This document shows, piece by piece, positions 38,591 through 51,280 of a DNA stretch of 64,000 bases; within the stretch, counting starts at the first letter, position 1; each line of letters opens with the position of its first letter. The stretch comes from Paraburkholderia dioscoreae (GTDB lineage: Bacteria > Pseudomonadota > Gammaproteobacteria > Burkholderiales > Burkholderiaceae). The stretch covers positions 3,968,001 to 4,032,000 of the forward strand of contig NZ_LR699553.1 in NCBI RefSeq assembly GCF_902459535.1. The letters run 5' to 3'. The notes under the pieces are model-generated. The model was given only the letters and a program-made list of their open reading frames with translations. It had not been told where the DNA came from and searched no databases. Position numbers and translations under genes: made by a program.

Positions 38591-39787
38591 ATGAAACTGA
38601 TTCCCGAAATCCAAGCCGCTCACGGCGAAATCCAGACTCTCCGACGAACGATCCACGCCCATCCGGAATTGCGTTACGAAGAGACAGCGACAGCAGATCT
38701 GGTTGCACGAACGCTTGAGTCGTGGGGTATCGAAACGCACCGGGGATTGGGCAAAACCGGCGTGGTTGGCGTACTGAAACGCGGCAATGGTTCACGCTCC
38801 ATTGGTCTGCGTGCTGATATGGATGCGTTGCCGATACAGGAACTGAACAGCTTCGATCATCGGTCGAAAAACGACAGCAAAATGCACGCGTGCGGCCATG
38901 ATGGACATACCGCGATGCTTCTCGGTGCCGCGCGGCACCTGATCAAACACGGCGAATTTGACGGCACGATTGTGTTTATTTTCCAGCCCGCCGAAGAAGG
39001 AGGCGCCGGTGCGCAGGCCATGATCGACGACGGCCTGTTTGTGAAGTTTCCGGTCGACGCAGTGTTCGGCATTCATAACTGGCCAGGCATGGCGGCGGGT
39101 CACTTCGGTGTGACCGAAGGTCCGATCATGGCATCGAGCAACGAATTTCGCATTGAAATCAAAGGGGTCGGCTCACACGCTGCGCTACCGCACAATGGTC
39201 GCGATCCCGTTTTTACCGCAGTGCAGATCGCGAATGGACTGCAGAGCATCATCACGCGAAATAAAAAGCCGCTCGACACCGCTGTGTTGTCAATCACTCA
39301 GATTCACGCCGGCGATGCGGTCAATGTTGTCCCGAACAATGCGTGGATCGCAGGTACCGTACGGACATTTACAACCGAGACCCTCGATCTGATCGAAGCG
39401 CGGATGCGCAAGATCGCAGAGAGCACTGCGGAAGCCTACGATTGCTCCGTCGATATTCAGTTCCACCGCAACTATCCGCCAACGATCAACAGTAGCGAAG
39501 AGGCCCGCTTCGCCGCGACGGTCATGAAAGAAATTGTCGGCGCAGAAAATGTCGACGACGCGGTTGAGCCGACGATGGGCGCAGAGGACTTTTCCTTCAT
39601 GCTGCTCGCTAAACCGGGTTGCTACGCCTTTCTGGGCAATGGCGACGGCGGCCACCGAGATTCGGGCCACGGCGCAGGTCCGTGTACGCTGCATAACGCG
39701 AGCTATGACTTCAATGACGAGTTGTTGCCGATCGGCTCGACATACTGGGTGCGGCTTGCCCAACGGTTCTTGGCGCGAGAGAAATAG
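38591..39787 (+). CDS. M20-family amidohydrolase (hippurate hydrolase-like)
   Basis: Metal-dependent aminoacylase/carboxypeptidase of 398 residues. Metal ligands appear in HACGHDGHTAML (Cys-Gly-His pair), PAEEGGAGAQ (two Glu), the His in FGIHNWPG, and the C-terminal HNASYDFND. A dimerisation domain lies in the middle (FRIEIKGVGSHAALPHNGRDP). It resembles HipO and the IAA-amino acid hydrolases. The likely reaction is hydrolysis of N-acyl amino acids; the exact substrate is unknown. The start is ATG 38591 (MKLIPEIQAAH), divergent from the oxidoreductase gene 180 bp away. Confidence 0.88.
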   Translation: MKLIPEIQAAHGEIQTLRRTIHAHPELRYEETATADLVARTLESWGIETHRGLGKTGVVGVLKRGNGSRSIGLRADMDALPIQELNSFDHRSKNDSKMHACGHDGHTAMLLGAARHLIKHGEFDGTIVFIFQPAEEGGAGAQAMIDDGLFVKFPVDAVFGIHNWPGMAAGHFGVTEGPIMASSNEFRIEIKGVGSHAALPHNGRDPVFTAVQIANGLQSIITRNKKPLDTAVLSITQIHAGDAVNVVPNNAWIAGTVRTFTTETLDLIEARMRKIAESTAEAYDCSVDIQFHRNYPPTINSSEEARFAATVMKEIVGAENVDDAVEPTMGAEDFSFMLLAKPGCYAFLGNGDGGHRDSGHGAGPCTLHNASYDFNDELLPIGSTYWVRLAQRFLAREK

Positions 39788-40003
39788 AATTCTTACGGGA
39801 GAGGCTTCAGGCAGTTGATTAGTTCGTCGCCTGGGGCTCCCGTCGTGCTGCGTGGATGAGATGCCTCGCCTGAACGCGGAACGCACCTAGTCGGATTCGT
39901 GTCGGGTTTTCGCGCTGATCCGGTTCTGTAAGGGCGGTGTGGAGGGGTTGGTAAACGCAGAAACCCCACCTTTTTGGGGTGGGGTTTCTGTCTGCTGCGG
40001 GGG
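39788..40003. other. Spacer between M20 gene and rRNA operon
   Basis: 216 bp. It holds only the rrn terminator hairpin; no gene was seen. Confidence 0.5.
39958..39990 (-). terminator. Terminator hairpin downstream of 5S rRNA
   Basis: A perfect 13-bp stem: CAGAAACCCCACC (39958-39970) with GGTGGGGTTTCTG (39978-39990). On the - strand it lies 13 nt after the 5S 3' end. The T-run after it is weak (CGTTT). Confidence 0.75.
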
Positions 40004-40120
40004 AGCCTGACGATGACCTACTTTCACACGGGTAATCCGCACTATCATCGGCGTGGCGTCGTTTCACGGTCCTGTTCGGGATGGGAAGGGGTGGGACCGA
40101 CTCACTATGGTCATCAGGCA
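40004..40120 (-). rRNA. rrf: 5S ribosomal RNA
   Basis: The - strand begins TGCCTGATGACCATAGTGAG and contains CCCATCCCGAACAGGACCG and the closing ATCGTCAGGCT, the 5S fold of beta-proteobacteria. Ends were set by pairing of TGCCTGA with TCAGGCT, with an uncertainty of a few bases. Confidence 0.95.
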
Positions 40121-40330
40121 TGACTTGTTGCCGTACTGCCCATGGGGCAATACCGCCAATCGGGAAGAAGTAGTTTCTGGTGATGCTCACCAGAGGGAGA
40201 TTCGGGGGGTTGTGTTGTTTCTGGCACAACACTGATCTCAACCGTGCGTGGTGTCCTGCCCCCTTCGGGGGTGGGGTCCTGGTAAATGCTGAAGCATCCG
40301 CCATGACCGGCACAAAACACACCTGTTATA

Positions 40331-43211
<2,881 letters not shown>

Positions 43212-43511
43212 CTATAACGGGTGTGTCTCTCTCGAGTCACATGCCGCTACAGGTTGAGTATTCGTGTTGCGCCGTATTCCAAAGCAATCTTTCGATCACC
43301 TTTAAAATACATTGATACAATCACAACCCTGATTCACCTACTCAATCACCCATCTCTAAGTGACCTTTCGTGAATCTCTTTACTACTTCTTCCTGATTGT
43401 TAAAGAACGACAGCCGATATCGCGATTGCCATAACCGCGTATCACTCTGACTGGCTCAATCGCCAATGCACAACGCTCTGCTTCTCTCGCAGAACGCTAC
43501 GCATTGAGGAT
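43212..43511 (-). other. Internal transcribed spacer, tRNA-Ala to 23S, with boxA
   Basis: 300 bp without a gene. On the - strand a boxA antitermination motif (GTTCTTTAACAATC) lies at about 43395-43408, as expected ahead of 23S. The rest is AT-rich spacer that will carry the 23S processing stalk. Confidence 0.7.
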
Positions 43512-43587
43512 TGGTGGAGGATGACGGGATCGAACCGACGACCCCCTGCTTGCAAAGCAGGTGCTCTCCCAGCTGAGCTAATCCCCC
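43512..43587 (-). tRNA. tRNA-Ala (anticodon TGC)
   Basis: 76 nt beginning GGGGGATTAGCTCAGCTGGGAGAGC and ending in an encoded CCA. The anticodon stem-loop CTGCTTTGCAAGCAG gives TGC. The acceptor stem contains the G3-U70 wobble pair, the alanine identity element. Confidence 0.98.
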
Positions 43588-43652
43588 AGTCATGCACAGA
43601 TCAGATCTGCTTTCATCCCAAGGGGTTCACCGGTCAGCCACCGCAGAATCAG

Positions 43653-43729
43653 TGGTGGGTCTGGATGGATTCGAACCATCGACCCCCGCCTTATCAAGAC
43701 GGTGCTCTAACCGACTGAGCTACAGACCC
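43653..43729 (-). tRNA. tRNA-Ile (anticodon GAT)
   Basis: 77 nt beginning GGGTCTGTAGCTCAGTCGG and ending in an encoded CCA. The anticodon loop CTTGATAAG gives GAT. It lies in the 16S-23S spacer, in the usual 16S-Ile-Ala-23S order. Confidence 0.98.
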
Positions 43730-43807
43730 CTGAGTCCGTCTGCGTATCTGTCTTCAATTTCACAGCCGATAAGCGTGAGCGCTCAACGTTTGACACGTCA
43801 GCTCGGG

Positions 43808-45337
<1,530 letters not shown>

Positions 45338-45646
45338 CAAACCTGTTACTGTTTTTTCGGTCTCTTCCGAGACCGGTCGCTCACTCAACGTACTGACGAA
45401 TGATCCAACCATCTTGCGACAGTCAAACCTTCCTTTCATTACTGTGTGAGACTTGATACTTTCGCTTCTCGGCAGACCCCGAAGGATCCGCCTCGCATCG
45501 CGCATCAAGCGCCCACACTTATCGGCTGTTAATTTTTAAAGATCGGTACGCATTCACTACCGAACCGCCACCACCGCAATTGCCAACCTCACAACCACCC
45601 GGCACCGCTTCGTTCTGCGTCGCTGCATCAGCAGCAGAGAAACGAG
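45338..45646 (-). other. rRNA leader with boxA
   Basis: Transcribed leader of about 300 bp between promoter P2 and 16S. A boxA-like motif (GATCTTTAAAAATTA on the - strand) lies at 45529-45543. No gene was seen. Confidence 0.6.
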
Positions 45647-45675
45647 ATTATGAAGAACTTTCGCTACGTCGTCAA
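45647..45675 (-). promoter_or_regulatory. rrn promoter P2
   Basis: On the - strand, TTGACG (45675-45670) and CATAAT (45652-45647) with a 17-bp spacer, about 310 bp upstream of 16S. Confidence 0.7.
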
Positions 45676-45778
45676 CAGGTTTTTCCAACTTGCCTAACCC
45701 GCCCACTTCGCTGAAAGCCTTGCCACTACTGGCTCTCCCGCCTCCCGCACTCCGTTGTCCGAAGCACGAAAGAGCGAG

Positions 45779-45807
45779 ATTCTAGCGAGACAGACTCCGC
45801 CTTGCAA
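45779..45807 (-). promoter_or_regulatory. rrn promoter P1
   Basis: On the - strand, TTGCAA (45807-45802) and TAGAAT (45784-45779) with a 17-bp spacer. It is 132 bp upstream of P2 and only 20 bp after the stop of the upstream enoyl-CoA hydratase gene. Confidence 0.6.
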
Positions 45808-45827
45808 GCGTTATTTTGACAAGCGTA

Positions 45828-46604
45828 TTAACGATGTTTGAAAACCGGTTTGCGTTTCTCCACGAACGCGGCCATGCCTTCCTTCTGGTCTTCGGTAGCG
45901 AAGAGCGAATGGAACAGGCGGCGCTCGAAATGCACACCTTCCGCGAGCGTCGTCTCATAAGCGCGATTAACCGATTCCTTCACCATCATCACGGCCGGCA
46001 GCGGGAATTCTGCGATCGTGGCAGCCGCGGCTATCGCCTCGTCAATCAGAGAAGCAGCCGGAATAACACGCGACACCAAGCCGGCACGCTCGGCTTCGGC
46101 GGCATCCATGAAACGCGCGGTCAGGCAAAGGTCCATTGCCTTCGCCTTGGAGACGGCGCGCGGCAACCGCTGCGTACCTCCGGCACCCGGCATGATGCCG
46201 AGCTTGATTTCCGGCTGACCGAACTTCGCCGTGTCAGCGGCAAAAATGATGTCGCACATCATCGCCAATTCGCAGCCGCCGCCGAGCGCAAAGCCGGCCA
46301 CCGCTGCAATGATCGGCTTGCGGATGGAGCGGACCGTTTCCCAGTTGCGGGTGATGTAGTCCCCCTTGTAAACATCCATATAGGTATAAGTGGACATCAT
46401 GCCGATGTCGGCACCGGCCGCGAACGCCTTCTCGCTGCCAGTCACCACGATCGCACCGATCGCGTCGTCGGCATCGAACTCGCGCAACGCCGCTCCCAGT
46501 TCGTCCATCAAGGCGTCGTTCAAAGCGTTCAGCGCCTTTGGGCGATTCAAAGTGACCAACCCAACCCGCCCCTGCGTCTCAACCAGAATATTCTCGTAAG
46601 CCAT
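45828..46604 (-). CDS. paaF: Enoyl-CoA hydratase (PaaF-like)
   Basis: Crotonase-fold hydratase of 258 residues, probably the phenylacetate-pathway 2,3-dehydroadipyl-CoA hydratase. The oxyanion-hole segments GSEKAFAAGADIGMM and FALGGGCELAMMCDIIFAADTAKFGQPEIKLGIMPGAGGTQRL contain the two catalytic glutamates (in GGGCE and PGAGGT neighbourhood). The start at 46604 (MAYENILVETQGRVG) has an AGGAGGT 5 bp upstream. It is divergent from paaN across a PaaR-like operator, which supports the pathway assignment, but a general beta-oxidation role is possible. Confidence 0.82.
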   Translation of the reverse strand: MAYENILVETQGRVGLVTLNRPKALNALNDALMDELGAALREFDADDAIGAIVVTGSEKAFAAGADIGMMSTYTYMDVYKGDYITRNWETVRSIRKPIIAAVAGFALGGGCELAMMCDIIFAADTAKFGQPEIKLGIMPGAGGTQRLPRAVSKAKAMDLCLTARFMDAAEAERAGLVSRVIPAASLIDEAIAAAATIAEFPLPAVMMVKESVNRAYETTLAEGVHFERRLFHSLFATEDQKEGMAAFVEKRKPVFKHR

Positions 46605-46679
46605 GCCACCTCCTAAGGGTAGAAACATCGCGCGCGAAAACACTTCGCGCGGTCATCCTAATAATGCTAACATTCCCCA

Positions 46680-46693
46680 ACCAACCGGTCGGT
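46680..46693. promoter_or_regulatory. PaaR-type operator between paaF and paaN
   Basis: ACCAACCGGTCGGT is a 14-bp palindrome with one mismatched pair, followed by CAAT. It resembles the CCGACCGGTCGG-core site bound by TetR-type PaaR regulators in Burkholderia. It lies about 50 bp before paaN and about 75 bp before paaF. Confidence 0.6.
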
Positions 46694-46741
46694 CAATTAT
46701 TCGACGGGCTTTCCCCAACGTACAAGCCAAGTCCCTCTGTC

Positions 46742-48442
46742 ATGACACATCCGCTATTCACCAAGCACGAAGACACACTGCAAAAGGCACTCGCCGCGAT
46801 CGAAACGCGCGGCTACTGGAGCCCGTTCGTCGAAATGCCCAGTCCGAAAGTGTACGGGGAAACAGCTAACGCAGACGGCGAAGCCGCATTCAAAGCGCAT
46901 CTCAACACGACGTTCCAACTGGACCAACCGTCGACGGGCGAAACTGTCGGTGCCGAAGTCTCGCCGTTCGGATTCCCGCTCGGCGTGCGCTACCCGAAAT
47001 CCGACCCCGCCGCATTGATCGCGGCCGCCGCCGCTGCCCAGCGCGACTGGCGCGCGGCTGGCCCGCAGGCATGGATCGGCGTGTGCCTCGAGATCCTTGC
47101 CCGAGTGAATCGCGCCAGCTTCGAAATTGGTTACAGCGTGATGCACACGACCGGTCAGGCGTTCATGATGGCGTTCCAGGCCGGCGGTCCGCACGCACAA
47201 GACCGCGCGCTGGAAGCCGTCGCATACGCGTGGGACCAATTGCGCCGCATTCCCGGCGACGCCCACTGGGAAAAGCCGCAAGGCAAGAATCCGCCGCTCG
47301 CCATGCACAAGCATTACACCGTCGTGCCGCGCGGCACCGGCCTGGTACTCGGCTGCTGCACCTTCCCGACGTGGAACGGCTATCCGGGCCTCTTCGCCGA
47401 TCTGGCCACAGGCAACACGGTCATCGTCAAGCCGCATCCGGGCGCAATTCTGCCGCTCGCCCTGACTGCACGCATTGCGCGCGATGTTCTGCGCGAAGCA
47501 GGTTTCGATCCGAACGTCATCACCTTGCTGGCCACCGAACCGAATGACGGCGCGCTCGTCCAGGAATTGGCCCTGCGCCCGGAAATCAAGCTCATCGACT
47601 TCACTGGCAGCACGCAAAACGGCACGTGGCTCGAGCGCAATGCGCATCAGGCGCAGGTTTACACCGAAAAAGCCGGCGTGAACCAGATCGTGATCGACTC
47701 GGTGGACGACATCAAAGCCGTTGCCCGCAATATCGCCTTCTCGCTCGCGCTGTACTCGGGCCAGATGTGCACCGCGCCGCAAAACATCTACGTGCCGCGC
47801 GGCGGCATCCGCACCGCGGAAGGCACGCTCGGGTTTGACGAAGTTGCTCAAGCCATTGCCGGCGCCGTGCAAAAACTCGTCTCCGACCCGGCCCGAGCGG
47901 TCGAAATACTCGGTGCGATTCAAAACGAAGGTGTGGCGCAACGCATTGGCGAAGCCGCAAAAACTGGTCGGGTTCTCGTCGAAAGCCAGACGCTTGAGCA
48001 TCCCGCTTTTGCGGGCGCCCGCGTGCGCACGCCGCTCGTGGTTCAGCTGGATGCCGCGACCGACTACGCGCAGTTCACCAAAGAATGGTTCGGCCCGATC
48101 TCTTTCGTGATCGCGACGGACTCGACTGCGCAGTCGCTCGACCTCGCCGGCGCAATCGCTGCCGAACATGGCGCACTGACGTTGTCGGTCTACAGCACGG
48201 ACGAAGCGGTGCTCGAACAGGCGCACGAAGCATCCATTCGGGGTGGCGTGGCCTTGTCGATCAATCTGACCGGCGGTGTATTCGTCAATCAGTCGGCGGC
48301 CTTTTCGGACTTCCACGGCACGGGCGCGAACCCTGCAGCCAATGCAGCGCTGGCTGACGCGGCCTTCGTCGCGAATCGCTTCCGCGTAATTCAAAGCCGC
48401 GTTCATGTTGAACCGAAAGCAGCGCCGGCGGTAGCTGGCTGA
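46742..48442 (+). CDS. paaN: Phenylacetic acid degradation aldehyde dehydrogenase PaaN (PaaZ-like, no hydratase domain)
   Basis: A 566-residue aldehyde dehydrogenase-fold protein, expected to oxidise the semialdehyde formed on ring opening of oxepin-CoA. VVPRGTGLVLGCCTFPTWNGYPGLFADLATGNTVIVKPHPGAILPLA is the NAD-binding region, DFTGSTQNGTWLERNA and VYTEKAGVNQIVI flank the catalytic Glu region, and the nucleophilic Cys sits in LYSGQMCTAPQNIYV. The MaoC-type hydratase domain found at the C-terminus of E. coli PaaZ is absent. The start ATG at 46742 (MTHPLFTKHEDTL) has a weak ribosome site. It leads the paaN-J-G-I-K operon. Confidence 0.85.
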   Translation: MTHPLFTKHEDTLQKALAAIETRGYWSPFVEMPSPKVYGETANADGEAAFKAHLNTTFQLDQPSTGETVGAEVSPFGFPLGVRYPKSDPAALIAAAAAAQRDWRAAGPQAWIGVCLEILARVNRASFEIGYSVMHTTGQAFMMAFQAGGPHAQDRALEAVAYAWDQLRRIPGDAHWEKPQGKNPPLAMHKHYTVVPRGTGLVLGCCTFPTWNGYPGLFADLATGNTVIVKPHPGAILPLALTARIARDVLREAGFDPNVITLLATEPNDGALVQELALRPEIKLIDFTGSTQNGTWLERNAHQAQVYTEKAGVNQIVIDSVDDIKAVARNIAFSLALYSGQMCTAPQNIYVPRGGIRTAEGTLGFDEVAQAIAGAVQKLVSDPARAVEILGAIQNEGVAQRIGEAAKTGRVLVESQTLEHPAFAGARVRTPLVVQLDAATDYAQFTKEWFGPISFVIATDSTAQSLDLAGAIAAEHGALTLSVYSTDEAVLEQAHEASIRGGVALSINLTGGVFVNQSAAFSDFHGTGANPAANAALADAAFVANRFRVIQSRVHVEPKAAPAVAG

Positions 48443-48443
48443 A

Positions 48444-48472
48444 TGGCATAAGACAAAGTGGCATAAGACAAA
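48444..48472. repeat. 15-bp direct repeat between paaN and paaJ
   Basis: TGGCATAAGACAAA occurs twice, at 48444-48457 and 48459-48472. The second copy can pair with GTCCTATGCC at 48483-48492 (one mismatch) to form a hairpin. Confidence 0.6.
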
Positions 48473-48580
48473 ACACAGCTTCGTCCTATGCCGTTTGGCC
48501 GAATGGACCGGGCTGTGCGCCCCAACTAACATGAGACATCGGATCGGCATCTCGCGCCGATCCGCCCAGCAGGAATCCCT

Positions 48581-49783
48581 ATGAACGACGCCTTCATTTG
48601 CGATGCGATTCGCACCCCAATCGGCCGCTACGGCGGCGCCCTGAAGGATGTCCGCGCCGACGACCTCGGCGCGGTGCCGATCAAGGCGTTGATCGACCGC
48701 AATCCCGGCGTCGACTGGCGCGCCCTCGACGACGTGATCTACGGCTGCGCCAACCAGGCGGGCGAAGACAACCGCAACGTTGCGCGCATGTCGGCGTTGC
48801 TGGCCGGCCTGCCCACTGAGGCGCCGGGCGCCACCATCAACCGCCTGTGCGGCTCGGGTATGGACGCGGTCGGCACCGCGGCGCGCGCCATCAAGGCGGG
48901 CGAAGCGCGCCTGATGATCGCCGGCGGCGTCGAAAGCATGACACGTGCGCCGTTCGTCATGGGCAAGGCTACTGGCGCGTTCTCCCGCCAGGCTGACATT
49001 TACGACACGACCATTGGCTGGCGCTTCATCAATCCGCTGATGAAACGTCAGTATGGCGTCGATTCGATGCCTGAAACCGCGGAAAACGTCGCCGTTGAAT
49101 TCAGCGTGAGCCGTGCGGATCAGGACATGTTTGCGCTGTCAAGCCAGCAAAAGGCGGCTCGCGCCCAGCAGGACGGAACGCTGGCCCAGGAGATTGTCGG
49201 CGTCGAGATCGTGCAGAAGAAAGGCGACCCCGTGCGCGTGCTGCTCGACGAACACCCGCGCGAAACGTCGCTCGAAAGCCTGGGCAACCTCAAAGGCGTG
49301 GTTCGTCCGGACGGCAGCGTGACGGCCGGCAATGCGTCGGGTGTGAACGACGGCGCCTGCGCGCTGTTGCTCGCGAACCAGCAGGCAGCCGATCAGTACG
49401 GCCTGCGCCGCCGCGCCCGCGTGGTGGGCATGGCGACCGCGGGCGTGGAGCCGCGCATCATGGGGATCGGCCCGGCGCCGGCCACGCAAAAGCTGCTGAA
49501 GCAGCTCGGCATGACGCTCGAACAATTCGACGTGATCGAGTTGAACGAAGCGTTCGCATCGCAAGGCCTGGCAGTTCTGCGTACGCTCGGTCTGCGCGAC
49601 GACGACCCGCGCGTCAATCCGAACGGCGGAGCCATTGCGCTCGGCCACCCGCTGGGCGCGTCGGGCGCGCGTCTGATCACGACCGCGCTATACCAGCTGG
49701 AACGGATCAACGGCCGCTTTGCGCTTTGCACGATGTGCATCGGCGTGGGCCAGGGCATCGCGCTGGTCATCGAGCGGCTCTGA
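48581..49783 (+). CDS. paaJ: 3-oxoadipyl-CoA thiolase
   Basis: Cleaves 3-oxoadipyl-CoA (and the ring-opened dehydro form) to succinyl-CoA and acetyl-CoA. At 400 residues it is full length. The active-site Cys lies in NRLCGSGMDAVGTAARAI, the His in GGAIALGHPLGASGARL and the second Cys in FALCTMCIGVGQGIALVIE. It starts 138 bp after paaN and is followed by paaG after 50 bp. It could be called PcaF by sequence; context favours PaaJ. Confidence 0.92.
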   Translation: MNDAFICDAIRTPIGRYGGALKDVRADDLGAVPIKALIDRNPGVDWRALDDVIYGCANQAGEDNRNVARMSALLAGLPTEAPGATINRLCGSGMDAVGTAARAIKAGEARLMIAGGVESMTRAPFVMGKATGAFSRQADIYDTTIGWRFINPLMKRQYGVDSMPETAENVAVEFSVSRADQDMFALSSQQKAARAQQDGTLAQEIVGVEIVQKKGDPVRVLLDEHPRETSLESLGNLKGVVRPDGSVTAGNASGVNDGACALLLANQQAADQYGLRRRARVVGMATAGVEPRIMGIGPAPATQKLLKQLGMTLEQFDVIELNEAFASQGLAVLRTLGLRDDDPRVNPNGGAIALGHPLGASGARLITTALYQLERINGRFALCTMCIGVGQGIALVIERL

Positions 49784-49833
49784 CACGAGCATCACAGCGC
49801 CCATCGGTCAAAGAGACTTTGAGGAGACACCCA

Positions 49834-50625
49834 ATGTCATACGAAGCGATCCGTCTCGACATCGACGCATCGAGCCATGTCGCCACCATTACGCTGAACC
49901 GGCCGGACAAGCTCAACAGCTTTACTCGCGCGATGCATCAGGAATTGAGTGCCGCGCTCGACCAGGTTGAAGCGTCCGGTGCCCGTGCGCTCGTGCTCAC
50001 CGGCGCGGGCCGCGGCTTTTGCGCCGGCCAGGATCTGGCCGACCTCGACTTCACGCCAGGCGCCATGACTGATCTGGGTGAATTGATCGAACAACATTTC
50101 AATCCGCTGATTCGTCGCCTGCAGGCATTGCCGTTGCCGGTCATCGCAGCGGTGAACGGCACGGCTGCCGGTGCCGGAGCCAATCTCGCGCTTGCTTGCG
50201 ACCTCGTGCTCGCGGCTCGCTCTGCGAGCTTCATTCAGGCGTTCGTGAAGATCGGCCTGGTGCCGGACTCCGGCGGCACATGGTTCCTGCCGCAGCGTGT
50301 CGGCATGGCTCGCGCGTTGGGACTCGCCATTACCGGCGACAAACTCAGCGCGGAACAAGCCGAAAGCTGGGGTTTGATCTGGCAAGCAGTCGACGACGCG
50401 GAGCTAGCCGGCACTGCGACAAAACTCGCGTCCCAACTCGCGCAGCAACCCACGCGCGCCATCGCGGCAATCAAGCAGGCCATGCGCACGGGCGCGACGC
50501 AAACGCTCGACCAGCAACTCGATCTCGAACGCGATCTGCAACGCGAACTGGGCGCTTCCCACGATTACGCGGAAGGCGTGCGGGCCTTCGTGGAAAAACG
50601 CGCGCCGCGCTTCGAGGGCCGCTGA
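49834..50625 (+). CDS. paaG: 2-(1,2-epoxy-1,2-dihydrophenyl)acetyl-CoA isomerase
   Basis: Crotonase-fold isomerase (263 residues) that turns the ring epoxide into oxepin-CoA. The motifs GAGRGFCAGQDLADLDF and NGTAAGAGANLALACDLVLAARSASFIQAFVKIGLVPDSGGTWFLPQ include the catalytic Asp in LVPDSGG that separates PaaG from ordinary hydratases. The start at 49834 (MSYEAIRLDI) follows a GAGGAGA. One base separates its stop from paaI. Confidence 0.92.
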   Translation: MSYEAIRLDIDASSHVATITLNRPDKLNSFTRAMHQELSAALDQVEASGARALVLTGAGRGFCAGQDLADLDFTPGAMTDLGELIEQHFNPLIRRLQALPLPVIAAVNGTAAGAGANLALACDLVLAARSASFIQAFVKIGLVPDSGGTWFLPQRVGMARALGLAITGDKLSAEQAESWGLIWQAVDDAELAGTATKLASQLAQQPTRAIAAIKQAMRTGATQTLDQQLDLERDLQRELGASHDYAEGVRAFVEKRAPRFEGR

Positions 50626-50626
50626 C

Positions 50627-51088
50627 ATGTCCACTCAAGCCAACCATCCCAGCCAGATGACTCCGGACGAACTGGCCCGCGCAACCGCAGCCGCTATGTA
50701 CGAGAACGACGCGTGCAGCCGTGCGCTCGGCCTCGAAATCGTCGAAGTGCGCCCCGGATATGCGCGTCTGCGCATGGCCGTGCGCGACGACTTTCTGAAC
50801 GGCCATCAGATTTGCCACGGCGGCCTGATTTTCACGCTCGCGGATTCGACGTTCGCGTTCGCCTGCAACACGTACAACATCAACACGGTCGCAGCCGGCT
50901 GCTCGATCGAGTTCCTGCGGCCCGTGCAAGGCGGCGACGTGCTGACGGCGGAAGCCGTCGAGCAGACGTTGAGCGGCCGGGCCGGCATCTACGATATCCG
51001 CGTGACGAATCGTGCTGAGGAAACCGTCGCGATGTTTCGCGGCAAATCGGCACAGATCAAAGGAAACCTGATTCCTACAGGCGATTGA
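50627..51088 (+). CDS. paaI: Hydroxyphenylacetyl-CoA thioesterase PaaI
   Basis: Hotdog-fold thioesterase of 153 residues that frees CoA from dead-end ring-hydroxylated intermediates. NGHQICHGGLIFTLADSTFAFACNTYN is the PaaI/DDH hotdog signature with the Asp in LADS. It starts one base after the paaG stop, so it is cotranscribed. Confidence 0.93.
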   Translation: MSTQANHPSQMTPDELARATAAAMYENDACSRALGLEIVEVRPGYARLRMAVRDDFLNGHQICHGGLIFTLADSTFAFACNTYNINTVAAGCSIEFLRPVQGGDVLTAEAVEQTLSGRAGIYDIRVTNRAEETVAMFRGKSAQIKGNLIPTGD

Positions 51089-51280
51089 TATCGGCTGCCC
51101 CACGGCAAGCTCGCGGCAAGAACTCGGCAATCGCACGATGCCCCGCGACCAAACCCGCGGCAGATTCACGGCTCAGTGGCGCTCCCGAGCGCCACACGGT
51201 CAAACAGTAGCCGCCCCCGGTTTTCGCGCACGAGCGCAAGTACACCAGACCCAAGCATTGAGGCAGCAAGGAGACATTCG

